NCBI RefSeq assembly: GCF_901933205.1
Contig: NC_044600.1
Span: forward strand, 12,686,501 to 12,750,500
Length of the DNA: 64,000 nucleotides
Source of the DNA: Camarhynchus parvulus
Lineage: Eukaryota; Chordata; Aves; Passeriformes; Thraupidae
Reading direction: 5' to 3'
The position numbers and the translations under genes were made by a program. The notes beneath the pieces are model-generated. The model made no database searches. It had not been told where the DNA came from and saw nothing but the letters and a program-made list of their open reading frames with translations. This document shows, piece after piece, positions 39,092 to 52,294 of the stretch. Numbering within the stretch: position 1 is the first letter of the stretch; every line of letters starts with the position of its first letter.

Positions 39092-39121
39092 GCGCACGCA
39101 CACACACACACACACACACAA
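39092..39121. repeat. (CA)n microsatellite
   Basis: A run of CA dinucleotides, beginning with two CG-interrupted units and ending in an A-rich flank. It would read as (TG)n in the AFF2 transcript if the long 3' UTR is used. Confidence 0.95.
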
Positions 39122-42100
39122 AAGGAAAAAAAAGCGAAAAAATAGTATTTGCCACAACAGCCAGAAATGGTGGGTGAGAGAACCCACAGACCAGACTACT
39201 CCCAACATGGCAGGGTTAAAAAATCAGGACAGCTAGAAAGAGCAAACAGCCACCAAGTTTGCTGGGATTGCTTTTCCTGAACCTTAGTCACATTTTGCTT
39301 TTTTTTTTTTTCCTAAAAGACAGGAAGAAACTTGAATTGAGTTGAGCCATTCCAAAAATTCTGTGAGTATCACAGCCAAGCCAAAACACAAACTGAAGGA
39401 GAGCTCAAAACCAAAGCAAAACACCACCAGATCTTTGACTTGTTTTTATATTCTGTGATGGTATGTCCTAGACTTTTGAATGTGGGTTTAAAAAAAACAG
39501 CATTTAAGATTCAATAGAAGATATGCAATCCAGAGATGTCAAAAATACAGACAGGAATAAGTTACACAATATTTTGTGGAAATACAAGGACTGTCAGCTT
39601 GGATAAAAAGTACATAATTTTTAAGTGTCCTCAAATGATACATATGGCTAAAATTAAACCCCTGATTGCAGCAACCTAACATATGCAGTGCCTGCTCCTG
39701 CAATCTGTGTGCTGAGCACCAATTCTCACAGTTACTTCTGTGGACTTCAGTGGAGCAACCTGCTCACCAGGATGCTCAGGGGAAGAACAGCAAAATTGGG
39801 CCTAGATAAATATTTGTCATGACTTCTAAATGTACAGAACCCAACTGGCTTAGAAAAACCACTTTAGCCTGCTGCAATGTCTTTGAACTAAAGTAACAGA
39901 TTCCATCTCTAGACTGAGAGCATTTGTGACATGTTTGAATTTATTTGCCGTTTTTCTATGCAAGCTAATGCTGATGCCAGTAAGTATTTAAACTGGGAGG
40001 TAATGAAATTGCAACATGCCTTTAGTAAAAACCAAAGCATATGCAAGCCTAGATGGCAAGCAGAAAATACCCTCCAATTTTTTTAGCAGGGATTATCTGG
40101 TGCTGAATCAGAATAGTTCACTATAGGCTCAGCCCCAGTGTGCATTTCTAAAGCTGCATTAGGGCATGCAGCACAGTATGAAAAGGGAGAGGACTGGTTT
40201 TTCAGCTGGTGTAAATCAGCACTGACATCCACAGTGCTACTTAGAGGTGCATCAGCTGAGGCTTTGGCCCACAGTCATGAGAAGCAAGCAGGCATCACTC
40301 AGTCTGTATGAAAAACTCAGCTGTGGAAGTGCAGAGTGAGGTGTAATTGACATCAGATCAAAAGATGCTCTGCTTGTCTCGTTTCTGAAAATAAAATGCA
40401 TCTCCAGACTGTGTGGTCTAAAGCAGTTTTATGATGGGCTGTACACTGCACAGCTTTGCAATGTACAATATTTCCTCACAGGCAAGGATTATGGTATGTT
40501 AATAATTTCAATGGCATGATCAGTAAAAAGGCATGATGATAAAAGCTTTGGGAGTTTATCTGCATAGAGATATACTGGCAAAAATTAGTCTGGGATTAGA
40601 AGGTTTGCTCCTTGGTGTGTGCACATTGGATTTACTGCACTGAAATCAGTACTCCTTCACCAGTTTACAGCAGCTGAAGAACTTGTACTCTACCTCTGTT
40701 ATAAATAAAACATTCGTGTTGCCATCCACTACTCAGTTATTTCATAAATCCAAGGGTAAATGTCTCCTGCCAGTGGGTCAAAGCTTCTCTGAGTCCACAG
40801 CATTGTTACTTGTCACGAAGTCAGTGGTGGTTTCCCTGAGCCAGGGCTGAGCCAACACATGGTCTGCTGAAGTGCAAATCTGCTTGCAGTTATTCCAGCT
40901 CTAGTACACAGACCCTGAACTACTTTCACTGAGATGAGTGCCCAGCAAGAACAAAAATGGATGGAATTCCATAAATTAATTGTGTTAACGCGACTCAAGT
41001 TCTGGCTTAATACACACAACTGCAGGAAGGCTGTACCATTTTTGTTATCCAGCTTCTCCTTTGATAAACAGTATTCAGCAAGCTCTCTAAGACTTGCACT
41101 AATGCCACATGACAGCAGAATTTGGTCCCATGAATTCCACCAGTTAAGCCAAGTTATTTTACATTTGCTTAGCTCAAATTTTGGTCCACTGTGGTTACTG
41201 TTGTTCAATAAAACAATTAAATTCACCTCTGAATCTGACCTTCCTTTGAATTCTGAGAATAACTGAGTGGAAACTAGGGCTATCTATACTTGAAGGGTCT
41301 TTCAGTGGTAGTACAAAGGGTGACACTCACACAGCTGTGAGCAAACTCATATCTAGCACAGAGAGCTTATGGGACTTGCAGACAGAGGAACTCAAAATCA
41401 AGAGGAAAACAAGCCTCCAACAGCTGCATTGTCCACTCATATGCCTTTTTAGACTGGCATCAGTGGGACTCCGTTGGAGTCCTGTAAACATGAGTGGTCC
41501 TGTGGACAGCATGATTTAAATTCCAGTTCTGTGAGCAGTGGGAATGGGCTGAGCTCTCTGCTGTCACTGTGAGCACACTTCTGTCAGCTTGACTGGCATT
41601 TCCAGACACACTGCAAGTACCAGGCAGTGCTCAAAGCCCAGTCCAGCTGCAGCTGCACAGGACCAAGGCCTGAAACAATGCAGAGCCCCAGCTCTGCTCA
41701 CCAGGCAGTGGGGCTGGGGTCCCTCCTGGGCCCAGCACTGTTCCCCCAGTGCAGCAGACAGGGCTGGGTGGGGATCCACAGCACACAGACCTGCAGCAGT
41801 CCAACACCCAGAGCAGGCTGAGGGCTCAGGAGCTCTGTGTGGCTCCACAGCCTGTGGGAGGCAACATCAGGTCACACAATGCTGCCCGAGGTGGCTGCTG
41901 GGCCTTTGCGCTTGGTCCTTGCTTCTGTTGTAAAAATAAAGTAAAAAATAATGATTTAACTGGATGGTGACTTCAGGGTAGTGACCAGAATTACCTCTCA
42001 GTGACATGAGGTGGCACTCTGAGGTGCACTGAAGAATTGGAAGTGGTGGTGCTGTATTCTGATTTCACAGGATACCATGGTATAGGTATTATTTTGCAGG

Positions 42101-45100
42101 ACACATCAACAGTAATAAGTCCCCTTTCCCAAGAAGCACACTCAGCTTAAATTCACAATGCCAGAGCACAGCAGCTTGCCCCACTTCCTTTACACCACTC
42201 TTGACATCTTTACCATTGCCTAATATCATGACAGTGCCAGTGAGCTGCCTGACATGTCACTACACAGCCTGTGATTCTGGGAACAGCTTTTCATCACAGT
42301 GCTGTGCCTCCTGATGAGGCCAGGCTCGATTCTCATGTGACACCAGCTTTATGCAGTAACTCATCTGCACCTGAATTTGCTCTCATCTCTCTATAGAGCC
42401 ACAGGCTCCCCTGAATTGAACACAAGATCTGAACACAATCTACCCTGGCTTCAGCAGCCACCACAAGAGGTTTAAAGTGGTGTGAGATGATCAGAATCCC
42501 TGATCTTGGAAGACAAAACATCTCTGAAACAAAATGGCTTAAGGAAAGCTATGAAGTCCATCAGAAAGGCAGGTCTGACAAGGGTACTGGGGAGAAGATG
42601 ACCACTCTCTAAGTCAGGCAGGAACATTTTGCATTCAGGGGCAGAGAGGTTCCAGTCATGAAGGAGACCCTAAGAGCTTTTACCCTATACATTTAGGCTA
42701 AATATCAAGTGATCAACCAAAATTTGCCCCCATACAGACTTATTAGACAACAGAGAATGCCTATATGCATTGGTGTGCCCTGGTTATATCATGGAAGTTC
42801 AGGAGGATTGTTGGAAACTGAGGAATTGAGCTCTCCCAAGATTAAGACTTATTTGTACTTATAAAGTAGCTGTAAAGTAAAGCTGGAAGATGTCATAAGG
42901 ACAGTGGATTAGTTTTCCATCTTCATCCCCTTTGCCTCACTCCCAGTGCATTCAGGTGTGGTCAGGGAGATGCTGAGAAGGAAAGGCCCTTTGCAAAGAG
43001 CCCTGGTCTGCAGCCTGCCTACAGCTGGGACACTCCTACACTTGCTTCAGAATGGCAACTTGATTTTCTTTGGTGTCTTGTTAAATATTTTGTCTTTCTT
43101 AAAACTTCAAGACACTGGTCTATGGCAAATGAGTTAACCTGAAAACCAGCACACTGACACAGCACATTCATTCTTACACTGACTTCAGGGACCACAGGAC
43201 TAAAATGACAGAGTTGTTGCTACTTTCTGCCACACCTTCATTGTCTGCAAGAGGCAGTAGGTGCAAACAGGACTATGCACAAACTACAGAGGAACATTTG
43301 AATAATGCCACTACCACTAGCAGTGGTAGGAGTGTTTTCTGTTTCCAGCTACCATATCTTTTCTCCTGTGCTATGAAGTAATGAGCAGGAACTTTCTGCT
43401 GCAAATCCCCATATAAATCCACACAGATGTGTACACACACTCACACACTCCTGGCCTTGCTTCAATACTGCATGGAGTTTCTCCTGAACTCCAAGTAAAA
43501 AAGTATGTTAATACTTGAGTCAGAATCCCTACCAGCCCCATTTTTTGTTATCTGTTAATTTACACTCACAAAACTAATAATTGGATTTAGACAGCATTAA
43601 ATGCTGATAAAAACAGTTTTTTCCAAAGTACCTAAAAACATCAGTGAATCTAAACTGTCATAACAGAAGAACATAATAAAATCTGTGAAATTTTAAAAAG
43701 CATGGAAATTAAATTCCAGACTCAATTGGCTTATTTTGTTTCTTTAGGAGGAATGAATATCTCCAATCCTCTTATTTTAAAATCCCCCACATAACTATCA
43801 ACAGATCTGTCTCTACTTTTCAAAGGAGATAATTCATAAATGAGGCAATCTATTCACAGAGAGACTATTTAAATAATTGAAAGTCCAAAGAACATGTAAG
43901 AAAAAGTGAAATTAAGATGCAAGCCATGAAAGTTGCCACCAACATGATCACAAAAAGGCTTTCCCTCAGCTCCCTGCTCTAGAGCACCCAACACACATCA
44001 CATGGCTGGAGATGTTCACTGCACTTGGAGCTGGATATTCTGCCTGCACATTGTCAAATCCTTAAGACCTGCTGCAGCCCTTGAAGTGGAGGTTAAGTGC
44101 TATGTAAATGCCTCTCTTGAGCATTTAGGACTTTGCTGCCCTTGGGTCTTGCATCCCAAATGCCTGAGTTTAGCCCTTGACAGGCCTGCTCCCTTCACTG
44201 CTGAACTCCTGATATTGCTCCAAACCTCAGGCATGGGTCACAAATGACAGTCTTGTCAGTTCTGGCAGTGTTCTACAAAGCTTGGTGTCCTTCTTAAACC
44301 CAGCTACAGGAGTCAAGAGATTACATCACTGTTCCAGTTTATCAGTATTAAAAAGAAATGTGTCAGTTCCAGCCCTTGGCACGCTTGTAAAATGCCTGAA
44401 AATGTGTCATGAAACCAGTCCCAAAGCTCATAATCCAGAAGGCAATACAAGAACCAAAGAGTTTATTTTAAAAAACCAACAAAACCAAACCACAATTTTA
44501 AGCCAATCTTGTAAATTTTGGTGCTTGGTTCATGAGTCTGAAAGCTTAATTTGGGCAGTTTTAAGTGCAGACATTGCCAATGCCCAAGCACAGACATGCT
44601 GCTTCCCCATGGATTGAAACAAACAAACAATCTTATTTGATTAGCTCTGCTGGAAGTAATATTTTAAGGGGTAAAATGATTCCATGAAGATGACATGTTG
44701 GCAATTGAAATGAGATGAATATAGTGCCTGTAAAAGTGCAATAATCCTTAATAACTAACCCAAAAGAAGCATCATCCCCAGGGATAAGACAGTAATTTAC
44801 TCTCCATATTTAATTTGTTTCTAAGCCGCTTTTGAAACAAGACTGCTAATAGTAAGTTGGCTTGTGATCCTAGACTTGACTGCTGGACTTATCATCATGC
44901 CACTGATTCAGCATGCATTTCATCCTAAGTCACAGGATACAAAACCAGGAGGGCTAATTCCTTAAGCTGTTTAAGCAAAAGATTGTGAACATGGGGTAAA
45001 TTTAGGGATAGGAGCCTGTTTACCACAAGTAACGGGGAAAAGGTAATATATGGTGATCACTGAGTGGCTGCAGCAAACTCTGACGAGTCCTGTGTCTGAA

Positions 45101-47071
45101 GACTGTCTTTCAAGACATTGCATCCCTTGTAAATGCATGGAAGTCTTGGATTACAATCTACATTAAAGGAGCAAGTGATGACAATGCCCTTAATTAGAAA
45201 TAGTTATTTGCAAAAAGAATGGAAAACTCTGGCTTATGACAAAATCAGCCCAACCTTAGCTCATCTCAAGTACTGTTAAAAAAATATTTAAAATGTTCCA
45301 TTTTCATTTTCTTTAAAGAAACCCCAACCACCACCATTCATTACATTTCTGAATAGTTCTCACTGCTGTGGTTTTATTCATTAGCTCCTGGGGCCAGGTT
45401 GGCATGACCAATGTGTCAGATTCAGATTTCAGCCGTGTTACTGAAACCCTCAGAGAACAGATAAGGCTGAATCAACCACTTCAGGAACAGGAATGTGCAG
45501 ATAATACAGGATGGGCATGTTCTGCAAATGTCCTTTGCAGAAACCCTGCTGGATGATTTCTCTAATGATGCACGTTGGCTATGTTTACAATACAGTTTTG
45601 TGGAACAAAATGTTACGAATTATTGGTTTTTAAGAAAAGGTAGTACTACAGGGAGCTGATATGCAACAGTACTGAAATGTTTGTCTTAAATGTGCACTGG
45701 GCAGAGTCCTTAAACTGCTCTTATTGCAAATATCCAAGGCGTGCTCTAAAAATCTTAACAGTCTGAACCTTTTAAATGCAAATTTGTCCTATTTATCTGG
45801 TCACAACCCAGTGAGTAGAATCCAATAACTCACCAGATTAAAGAATATACAGATTTATATAGCAGAAGGTAATTACAATTAACTAATATCTGGATGGCAT
45901 TTAATACACATATTGTATTATTTCAATGAGATGAGACAGAATAATATTTACATTGCTATGAGCATTTTCTGTTTATAGAAATGGAATTTACAGTTCACTA
46001 AGGTATGCAGGCGTTATATCAAGAATGAGATGAGACCATTTAAAGTCTTGTGAATTATTGATATAAATTCATTTTGTTTTGTTTCATGCACCAGTGCTTC
46101 TTGCAGTGGCACCAGAAGAGCAGTGCAGTTTATAACAGGGAAAAAAATAAGAGGAAAGAGCAAATGTGAAATGGTGCAATTTATTCACAATTGCTTTGAA
46201 ATTCTATCTGAATTGTCTCATTATTATTCACGCATTAGAGGAATGGTCCAAAACATGACAGCATGGGTAAACAGATGCAGAGCTTGGAAAAAAGGTAATC
46301 TGACTGAAGTATTCATGGCCATTATTAGACAAATGTTATATTGCTTTTGGGTAAATCTGGTGATTTTATTTAATTTGACAATGTTTTCAAGATAGCAAGA
46401 TAATACTGTTCGCTTCTAATGCTCTGAAATGAACAAAACAGGTGAAAATTGATGCCACATGGAATTATAATGTTTCAACAGTAGCTGGTTAGTTAAACTT
46501 GTAGATAGTTCATGAATAATCTGCATACACTTATTAATGGACTTCCACATACAATATCAATGCCTAGAGTGCAGTAGTCCTGTTAAAATCTGCTTTCAGT
46601 GAGTCACTATGCAAGGAGAGATTGTTCTATGAAGAAAAATCTTGGATAAGTATTTGTTTGAGACTAAACAGTAAAACAGAAAGAAAATTCACAGATTTAG
46701 TACAGGAATGGTAGATAAGACTAAGAAAGCTAATATTTTGAAACTGCCTAAAAATTGCAATAAATTCTGCTGCCTACTGAAATTATTAAGCCAACAATAA
46801 ACAGGAAGAATGGAATATCAAAACCTCATTGCATAGTGTGTCATCATTCTTTAATGAGGCATTCCTTCAACCTTTTACCTCTTAACACCTTTGGTGATCT
46901 TACATTATGTACCTGTAAGATATTCAACATTCTCTTTTAGAGATTAAACCCATAGGGAGTATGAAATCTTAGGAATGTACTGAGTCAGGTAATGATGCCA
47001 GAATTAAGCGTCGAAAAGCTTGGTTCAGGTTCAGAAGATGATTTTGAATGAATAGCTATAACTTCTACTAA

Positions 47072-47077
47072 TTTATT
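47072..47077 (-). promoter_or_regulatory. AFF2: Candidate proximal AFF2 poly(A) signal
   Basis: AATAAA on the minus strand about 410 nt after the stop codon. Use of this site would give a short 3' UTR. It is the first canonical hexamer I noticed beyond the stop. Confidence 0.3.
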
Positions 47078-47488
47078 TCAGAAGGGACTTCTCATATATA
47101 CCCTCAAATATTTAAGACGCTTTGTACTATTTCTCAGGAATCCATATCTTCTCAAAGTGCTTTTTTTGTTTTCACTTGAAGGCAGCATGGACTTAAAACA
47201 ACACTGCAGGGAATGTACCGTTCCATAAAGCACATAAGGATGGCAGGATCCAGGAGACACAAGGCATAGAAAATTGTCAAAGATGATTAGATGGTACAAC
47301 ACATACTGCTCTTGAGTCATAAGTTTCATTTATGGTGACTTCTACTTCCAATAGATAGGATATTAAAAAAGGCAATAAAAATGAAGTTACATGAATAAAC
47401 TTCCAAAAATGAGTGGAGTTCCACCAGTGATCGTCTCTGCGCTGGTAGAGGTAGAAGAATGGGGATGTCATGAGCAGGGCAGCAGTCA

Positions 47489-47610
47489 CTACAACAAATG
47501 AGCCTCGATGCGGAGCCAGTGGAGGCCCTGGCGAACGTAACGAACCAGATTGGTCATACTGCTGTGTTGTGTTAAGGGTCCCATCACTGAGTCCAGCTCT
47601 ACAAAGAACT
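47489..47610 (-). CDS. AFF2: AFF2 last coding exon with stop codon
   Basis: This exon completes Glu190 and encodes residues 191-229, then stops with TAG at 47491-47489. The reading is [20 protein letters not shown] followed by [19 protein letters not shown]. The ending resembles the AFF2 C-terminus as I recall it (RQGL.WLRI.AHLL). AFF1 and AFF4 end differently. The acceptor is TTGCAG after a pyrimidine-rich stretch. The exon continues without a splice site into the 3' UTR to the left. The segment completes the C-terminal homology domain, which in this family mediates homo- and heterodimerisation. I see no frameshift or premature stop in any of the six exons, so the gene looks intact here. Confidence 0.96.
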
Positions 47611-50600
47611 CTGCAATACATAAGAAACAGAAGCATTTTTTCAGGCAATGGTACAGAAATAGAGGTACTACCATGATTTACCACACAGAAGCAGCACAGT
47701 GTAACCAGTGAGTTCTAAGGACGGTTGTGCACATGAGCACATGGTGTGTAAGAAAGAATTTAAATGACAACAATATATTGAAACAAACCAAATTAGATTA
47801 TCCGTGCTGGAAGTCTACCACAGGATGGTATGAGTGATTGTCAGTAGTCTTCCTTTAACTCTGATCATCTGCACTGTCAGTTTTTCAAGATTAGGTTTGC
47901 TGACTGTATGATTTAAATAGCTGGCAATGAAATCTTGCATTACTTTTCCATGCTGTACTCCTTCCCAGACATGAAGGGCTAGACTGGATCTTTCCAGGCT
48001 AGAAGACCTTTCTTGCTCTTTTCCTCACCCTCTAATTTCTGTCACTGCAGCACTTTTGGCCCTCTGCTCATCCTGCTGCAGCTGCAGGCCCCAGAGGATG
48101 AGTGTGGGATGGGAGCTGGGGAGGAATAGGAGAGAGACAACACAGCAGGAAAATAACTTCTTGGAGACGGGAACCTCTAAGGGGGAAGAATCCCAACCCT
48201 GGGATTCCTGGTCGGGAAGGGTTAACAGGAGGTCACTAAACAGAGAGCCCCAGTTAGGAAGCGACACACCAGTTTACTTTATGTCATGTGTTAGATGCTC
48301 TCTGGGTGAAAGACTAATCCTGTTAGGGCCAACAGACCTTTCCTAATTGCTGTCAATGGAGACCTGAATTGTGTCCTGTATTCTCCCATAGTTCTTTATG
48401 CTTGCTGGGGCACAGGCATTCCCACATATCCAACACTTACACTATATTTAGGCAAGTGGGAACCTGCTCTCACTTAAAGCCCCTCAGAGCTCAGATAACA
48501 ACCAACAATCACAGTAAGGAACGGCTGAGCCCTCACATTCTCACCCTGTCTGCAATCCAGCGCACTGAGCCAGCCAGCACTGCATTGGCTGCACTTCAGG
48601 AAAGCAGATGCTGGGTACAAAATCATTATCAGTACTTTCTTCAGCGAGTAAGTGCTGCTTTGAGGTCTTCTATCCAAGTATTGACAGCCTGACCCTGGTC
48701 AGCTTGGGAGCTACAGCAGTATCAGAGCACAAAGTGATTTGGCTGGAGGCAAGCATAACGAGAGCTCAGGGCTAGCACCAGTGCTGTTCAGATGTTGCAG
48801 CCAGCAGCTACTTTTAATCTTCCTTTCTCTGTCTTTCATTCATCTCCTCCAGTGTAAAATCAATACATTTTGAAATGAAATAGTGCACTATCTTGCTTGA
48901 ATTCTAGAGATCTCATTCTAGGCTCAAATAAACAATAATTGCTTTAAACACTAAGAATTCACCTTAAAGCCTAATTTCAGGTTAATATTTCTGGAAAAAG
49001 CTACAGGCACTGAAGCCACTTAATAAATTTATGCGTGAGAGAACAGGTCTTGCTCCCTACAGAGCTGGTAGTTTTCTACTGCAGAGAAAAAGTCCTGCTT
49101 TCTTCAGAAGCATAAAAAAAGATCTAATCTTGTAAAGTCAGCTGAGAGTTTGATGTTATAGATGGTGAACAACACCACTTTAGGTGATCCAACACAAAGC
49201 TTCCCTTGGGCTTTGGGAAATCTGCAGTTTAGTTTGGCCTGCTACAGACACAGGTTTATGCCAAACTCCATCTATTCTCCCCACACTCTCAACTCTACAG
49301 ACCAGGGGATTCCACCAGAGGTACATGGCAGCATGTTCCTGCTTTCCTTTTCAAACCAGATCAGCTTGGCGGGTCGCAGCTCTGCTGCTCTCCCTCTTGC
49401 TATGCATTTTTATTTTAATGGCACATCTTTTGTCAGGCTGACAAAGAAAGGCTTCTGTCTGCTGCTCTGAGCCAGCTGAACATGAGTCAAGTTCAAACTG
49501 GGAGCGTGCAGCAGACTCAGAGGAGCACAAAAGCTAAGCTGACAGCCGTGGACAAGGGGCGGCTGCACAGCTCCTACAGTGTGGAGGAAATTCCTTGTGA
49601 CTGCATGGGCATGACCTGAGAAGCACTCATGGCAACAGTAAGACCCAGAGGTAATTGCTATTAGGCCACAGTTTTATACCCATCTCAGGACAGATCATCA
49701 AGGACATATTCTTATGCAAGACACACCCTGTGATTCAGAAGACAACAGAAACAATTAGAGCTGACCACAAAAACCTCACAAAAGTGACTGAATCTGGTTG
49801 GTTTTGTTTTGTTCTGTTTTTTTTTTTTTTAAGGAACTATATTTTTATCTTATCAGGGTTTCTTCGCAGGTGTGTGGGTTTTTTGGTTTTGACATCATTC
49901 TTATTTCAATGAGAGGGAGGAAAATCTCATTTTTTTATAAAGAACTGACAGCCCAAGCTCCTGAGGGAGAGGTCAAATGATGACCTGGGACTCACAGCAG
50001 AGTCTGGGGTTTGCACTGTCCTGTCTGCTGTCACGTGGCAGTTTTGAGTCCACAGGCCAGTGCAGCAGAGCTTGGGCAGTGCAGCAGAGCTGAGACAGCT
50101 GGCAAAGGTGGACTGGAGATCACTACAGAGAAAGTGTGAGTCGTGTTCCAGCCAACCAGATAAAGGTGCTTTGAATTATGTGAGAGGTGCAGATGACATC
50201 TAGTGAAACAATTACAGCCAGTTTTCATGAAACACTGCAGCGTTTCTCATGTCAAAGTGTCTTGAATACATCCTTTTTTAAAGAGAATCCCTCATGTGGT
50301 ATGATGAAGACCTGCAGAGTACCACAGCAGTTCTCATATACTTTTTGCTACACCATGAATTTTTCAAATTGCAATTTGTGTTTAAGCATGCAACTTTAAA
50401 TCAAGTACTTAATTAGAAATGAGATATCTTTCCAGAAAATATATAAAGGCAGACATGCTATAGCATGTAGGAAACTCTGATCTCTCTCCAATGGTTTACA
50501 ATACTTAAATGAAATTTGAAGTAACATGAACTTTGCATTCCCTGTAACATGTCTGCAGGTTGTGAAACAAGATATGAGAGAACAGGTCACAACCTTAAAT

Positions 50601-52079
50601 GTCTTGCTCATGTGAGAAACCCTTATTCATGCATCCAGTCCCAGTAAAGTCAAAGGGACTGCTCATCTGAATAAAGAGTATTCCTATATGGCTTTGCAGA
50701 ATTGGGTTTATTTGATCATAAATCAAAATGAGAACAAAGAAGAGAGCAGGGAGGAAAATGCAGAAAGAGAATCAGCAGGTTTTTCTCATCCAGCTCTAGG
50801 ACTGATAACAGCAGTGGCTGGGTACATTTTCTGTCTGCTGGCTGAATGCCTGAGCTATTTTGATTTAATACCAAGTAGAACATTTAACAACTCCACAACA
50901 CACAGGGCTAATTACAAGATTATCACCATCTCTTCCTCCTATCAGGGCATCCTTCTGCATTCCCACTGTAACATTCTGCATTACATTTGACAGGGAATCG
51001 CTTTCACATTTTGTGAAAATGGATGCAGCTATGGAAAAAATCCAAGATGACTGCACTGCTACTAAATTAATCAATGTGAACAAAGACAAGAAGCAGTGGG
51101 GAGGACTGGACAGAACTTCTATTATTGTTCCTCATCCAGGGATGGATCATTATGACCCACCATTCAGACATAAAACTCTATAAATCTCAAGCTCAGTTTC
51201 TCTAAATCAGTGGAAATTTGCCACTGACATTAATGTGAGTAAGATCAAACTGCATACAGCAAGCACATTTGTCAGGACAAGTCGGCCATCTGAAATCTCA
51301 CTATAATTTAAGAGAATGAGCCAACTCACGATGAGACTATTTCCTAGTTAGGCTCTGTACCTCTAGTGTCAAAGGAAGCTTTCTCAGTGATTTGTGCAAG
51401 CCCAAAGCTGGAGTCTGAATAATTATGTTGTCATGGGGAAGTTCACAGCTGGGGAAGTTCAACAACAGGCCAAATTTGTCCCTTAGTTATATCTCAGTCA
51501 CTCCACTATACTTGATACAATCCAGTCACAAACTGCTTGCCAAAACTCCTTTGAAATGACTGTGGTAAAGACTTACATTTTGTTGTTGGGAATTAACAAA
51601 CAGATCTGCAATCCAATCAAAGGAGAGTCAAGGTCATGGCTTTCAGTGGACATCTCCTAATCGGACTCCCCACATAAACACAACATCTAATGTTTGCTTA
51701 TTATCCTAGCTAGCATTTTAATAGTCTTAAACCCGTTGACAGAGCAATCTGAAAATAACCTTGGTGCTCTACAAGAGGCTGAAACTGTGAACGAATTTGC
51801 AGACTTAAAAGCTCTCATCACTTGGGGCTTGTGTTCACTAAATTATTTGCCAGCTGCTCTGATAACCCCATGTTCAGCGTGTGTCACACATCCCCCTCTG
51901 TGCCTGACAAGAGAAGATACGCATTGGCTACAGCCACCAGCAAGCAGATTTGGTCTGTTTGCTCAAGCTGTCACAGTTGTGCTCCTAGATGCGCTGGTTC
52001 TGGCTCCAAATCCAGAGAGCACCGGGAAAGCGAAAGCTGGGGAGCCAAAGGGGACACAGAGACAGCAGAGAGGGGGCAC
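47611..52079 (-). other. AFF2: AFF2 last intron
   Basis: A 4.5-kb intron between the final two coding exons. It starts from the weak GTGCCC donor and ends at a TTGCAG acceptor. It contains a T-rich tract near 49802-49832 and a 15-base direct duplication with 19-bp period at 50058-50091. I see no other gene, and the open frames in it show no recognisable protein. Confidence 0.9.
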
Positions 52080-52294
52080 CTTTGTTCTCCTTGGTCAGCT
52101 TGTCAGCCATGTCCCAGTGCTCGTAGCTGCGCAGGACGTTGTTGGTGATGTTGACGTGGCTGGCAGCCATGTGGTGGATGCGCTGGGGAATGGTGATGGT
52201 CCCCGCCGAGGATGAGCCGGCGCTGCCCGAGCTGCTCCCAGCAGAGCTGACAGGGGACGGGCTCAGGGACATGGGCGAGGGGGTTTCTGTGCTC
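52080..52294 (-). CDS. AFF2: AFF2 coding exon (penultimate): Ser/Gly linker and conserved helix
   Basis: This 215-nt exon completes Lys118 and encodes residues 119-189 plus one base of Glu190. The first part is a low-complexity linker, [17 protein letters not shown] followed by a Ser/Gly/Ala run (52201-52248). The second part is the conserved block [19 protein letters not shown], then [20 protein letters not shown]. The block is diagnostic of AF4/FMR2 C-termini. The acceptor is TTGCAG. The donor reads AAAG|GTGCCC, a poor match to consensus after the GT, but the phase and protein join (ENK-EFF) fix it there. The exon is markedly more GC-rich than the introns around it. Open frames on the plus strand across it are antisense shadows. 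Confidence 0.96.

Larger units (their letters stand above)
38385..47488 (-). other. AFF2: Probable long AFF2 3' UTR
   Basis: The roughly 9 kb left of the stop codon lacks any recognisable exon. It is AT-rich for most of its length, apart from a GC-richer patch near 41.6-41.9 kb. Mammalian AFF2 transcripts are known for a 3' UTR of several kilobases, and this block has a similar size. Poly(A)-signal hexamers on the minus strand occur at 47072-47077, 44462-44467, 39940-39945 and 38400-38405, so several transcript ends are possible. The left boundary is an inference: it is where AT-rich sequence gives way to unique spacer and then a GC-rich minisatellite. A CA/TG microsatellite lies inside. A Pumilio-type element (TGTAAATA on the minus strand) is at 45945-45952. 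Confidence 0.5.

Noticed and set aside
41564..41933. Overlapping frames of 94-114 codons
   Set aside because: A short GC-rich patch inside the probable AFF2 3' UTR. Frames on both strands overlap and no protein was recognised.
51694..52215. Plus-strand frame of 173 codons
   Set aside because: It is antisense to the AFF2 penultimate exon. The GC-rich coding exon keeps the opposite strand open.
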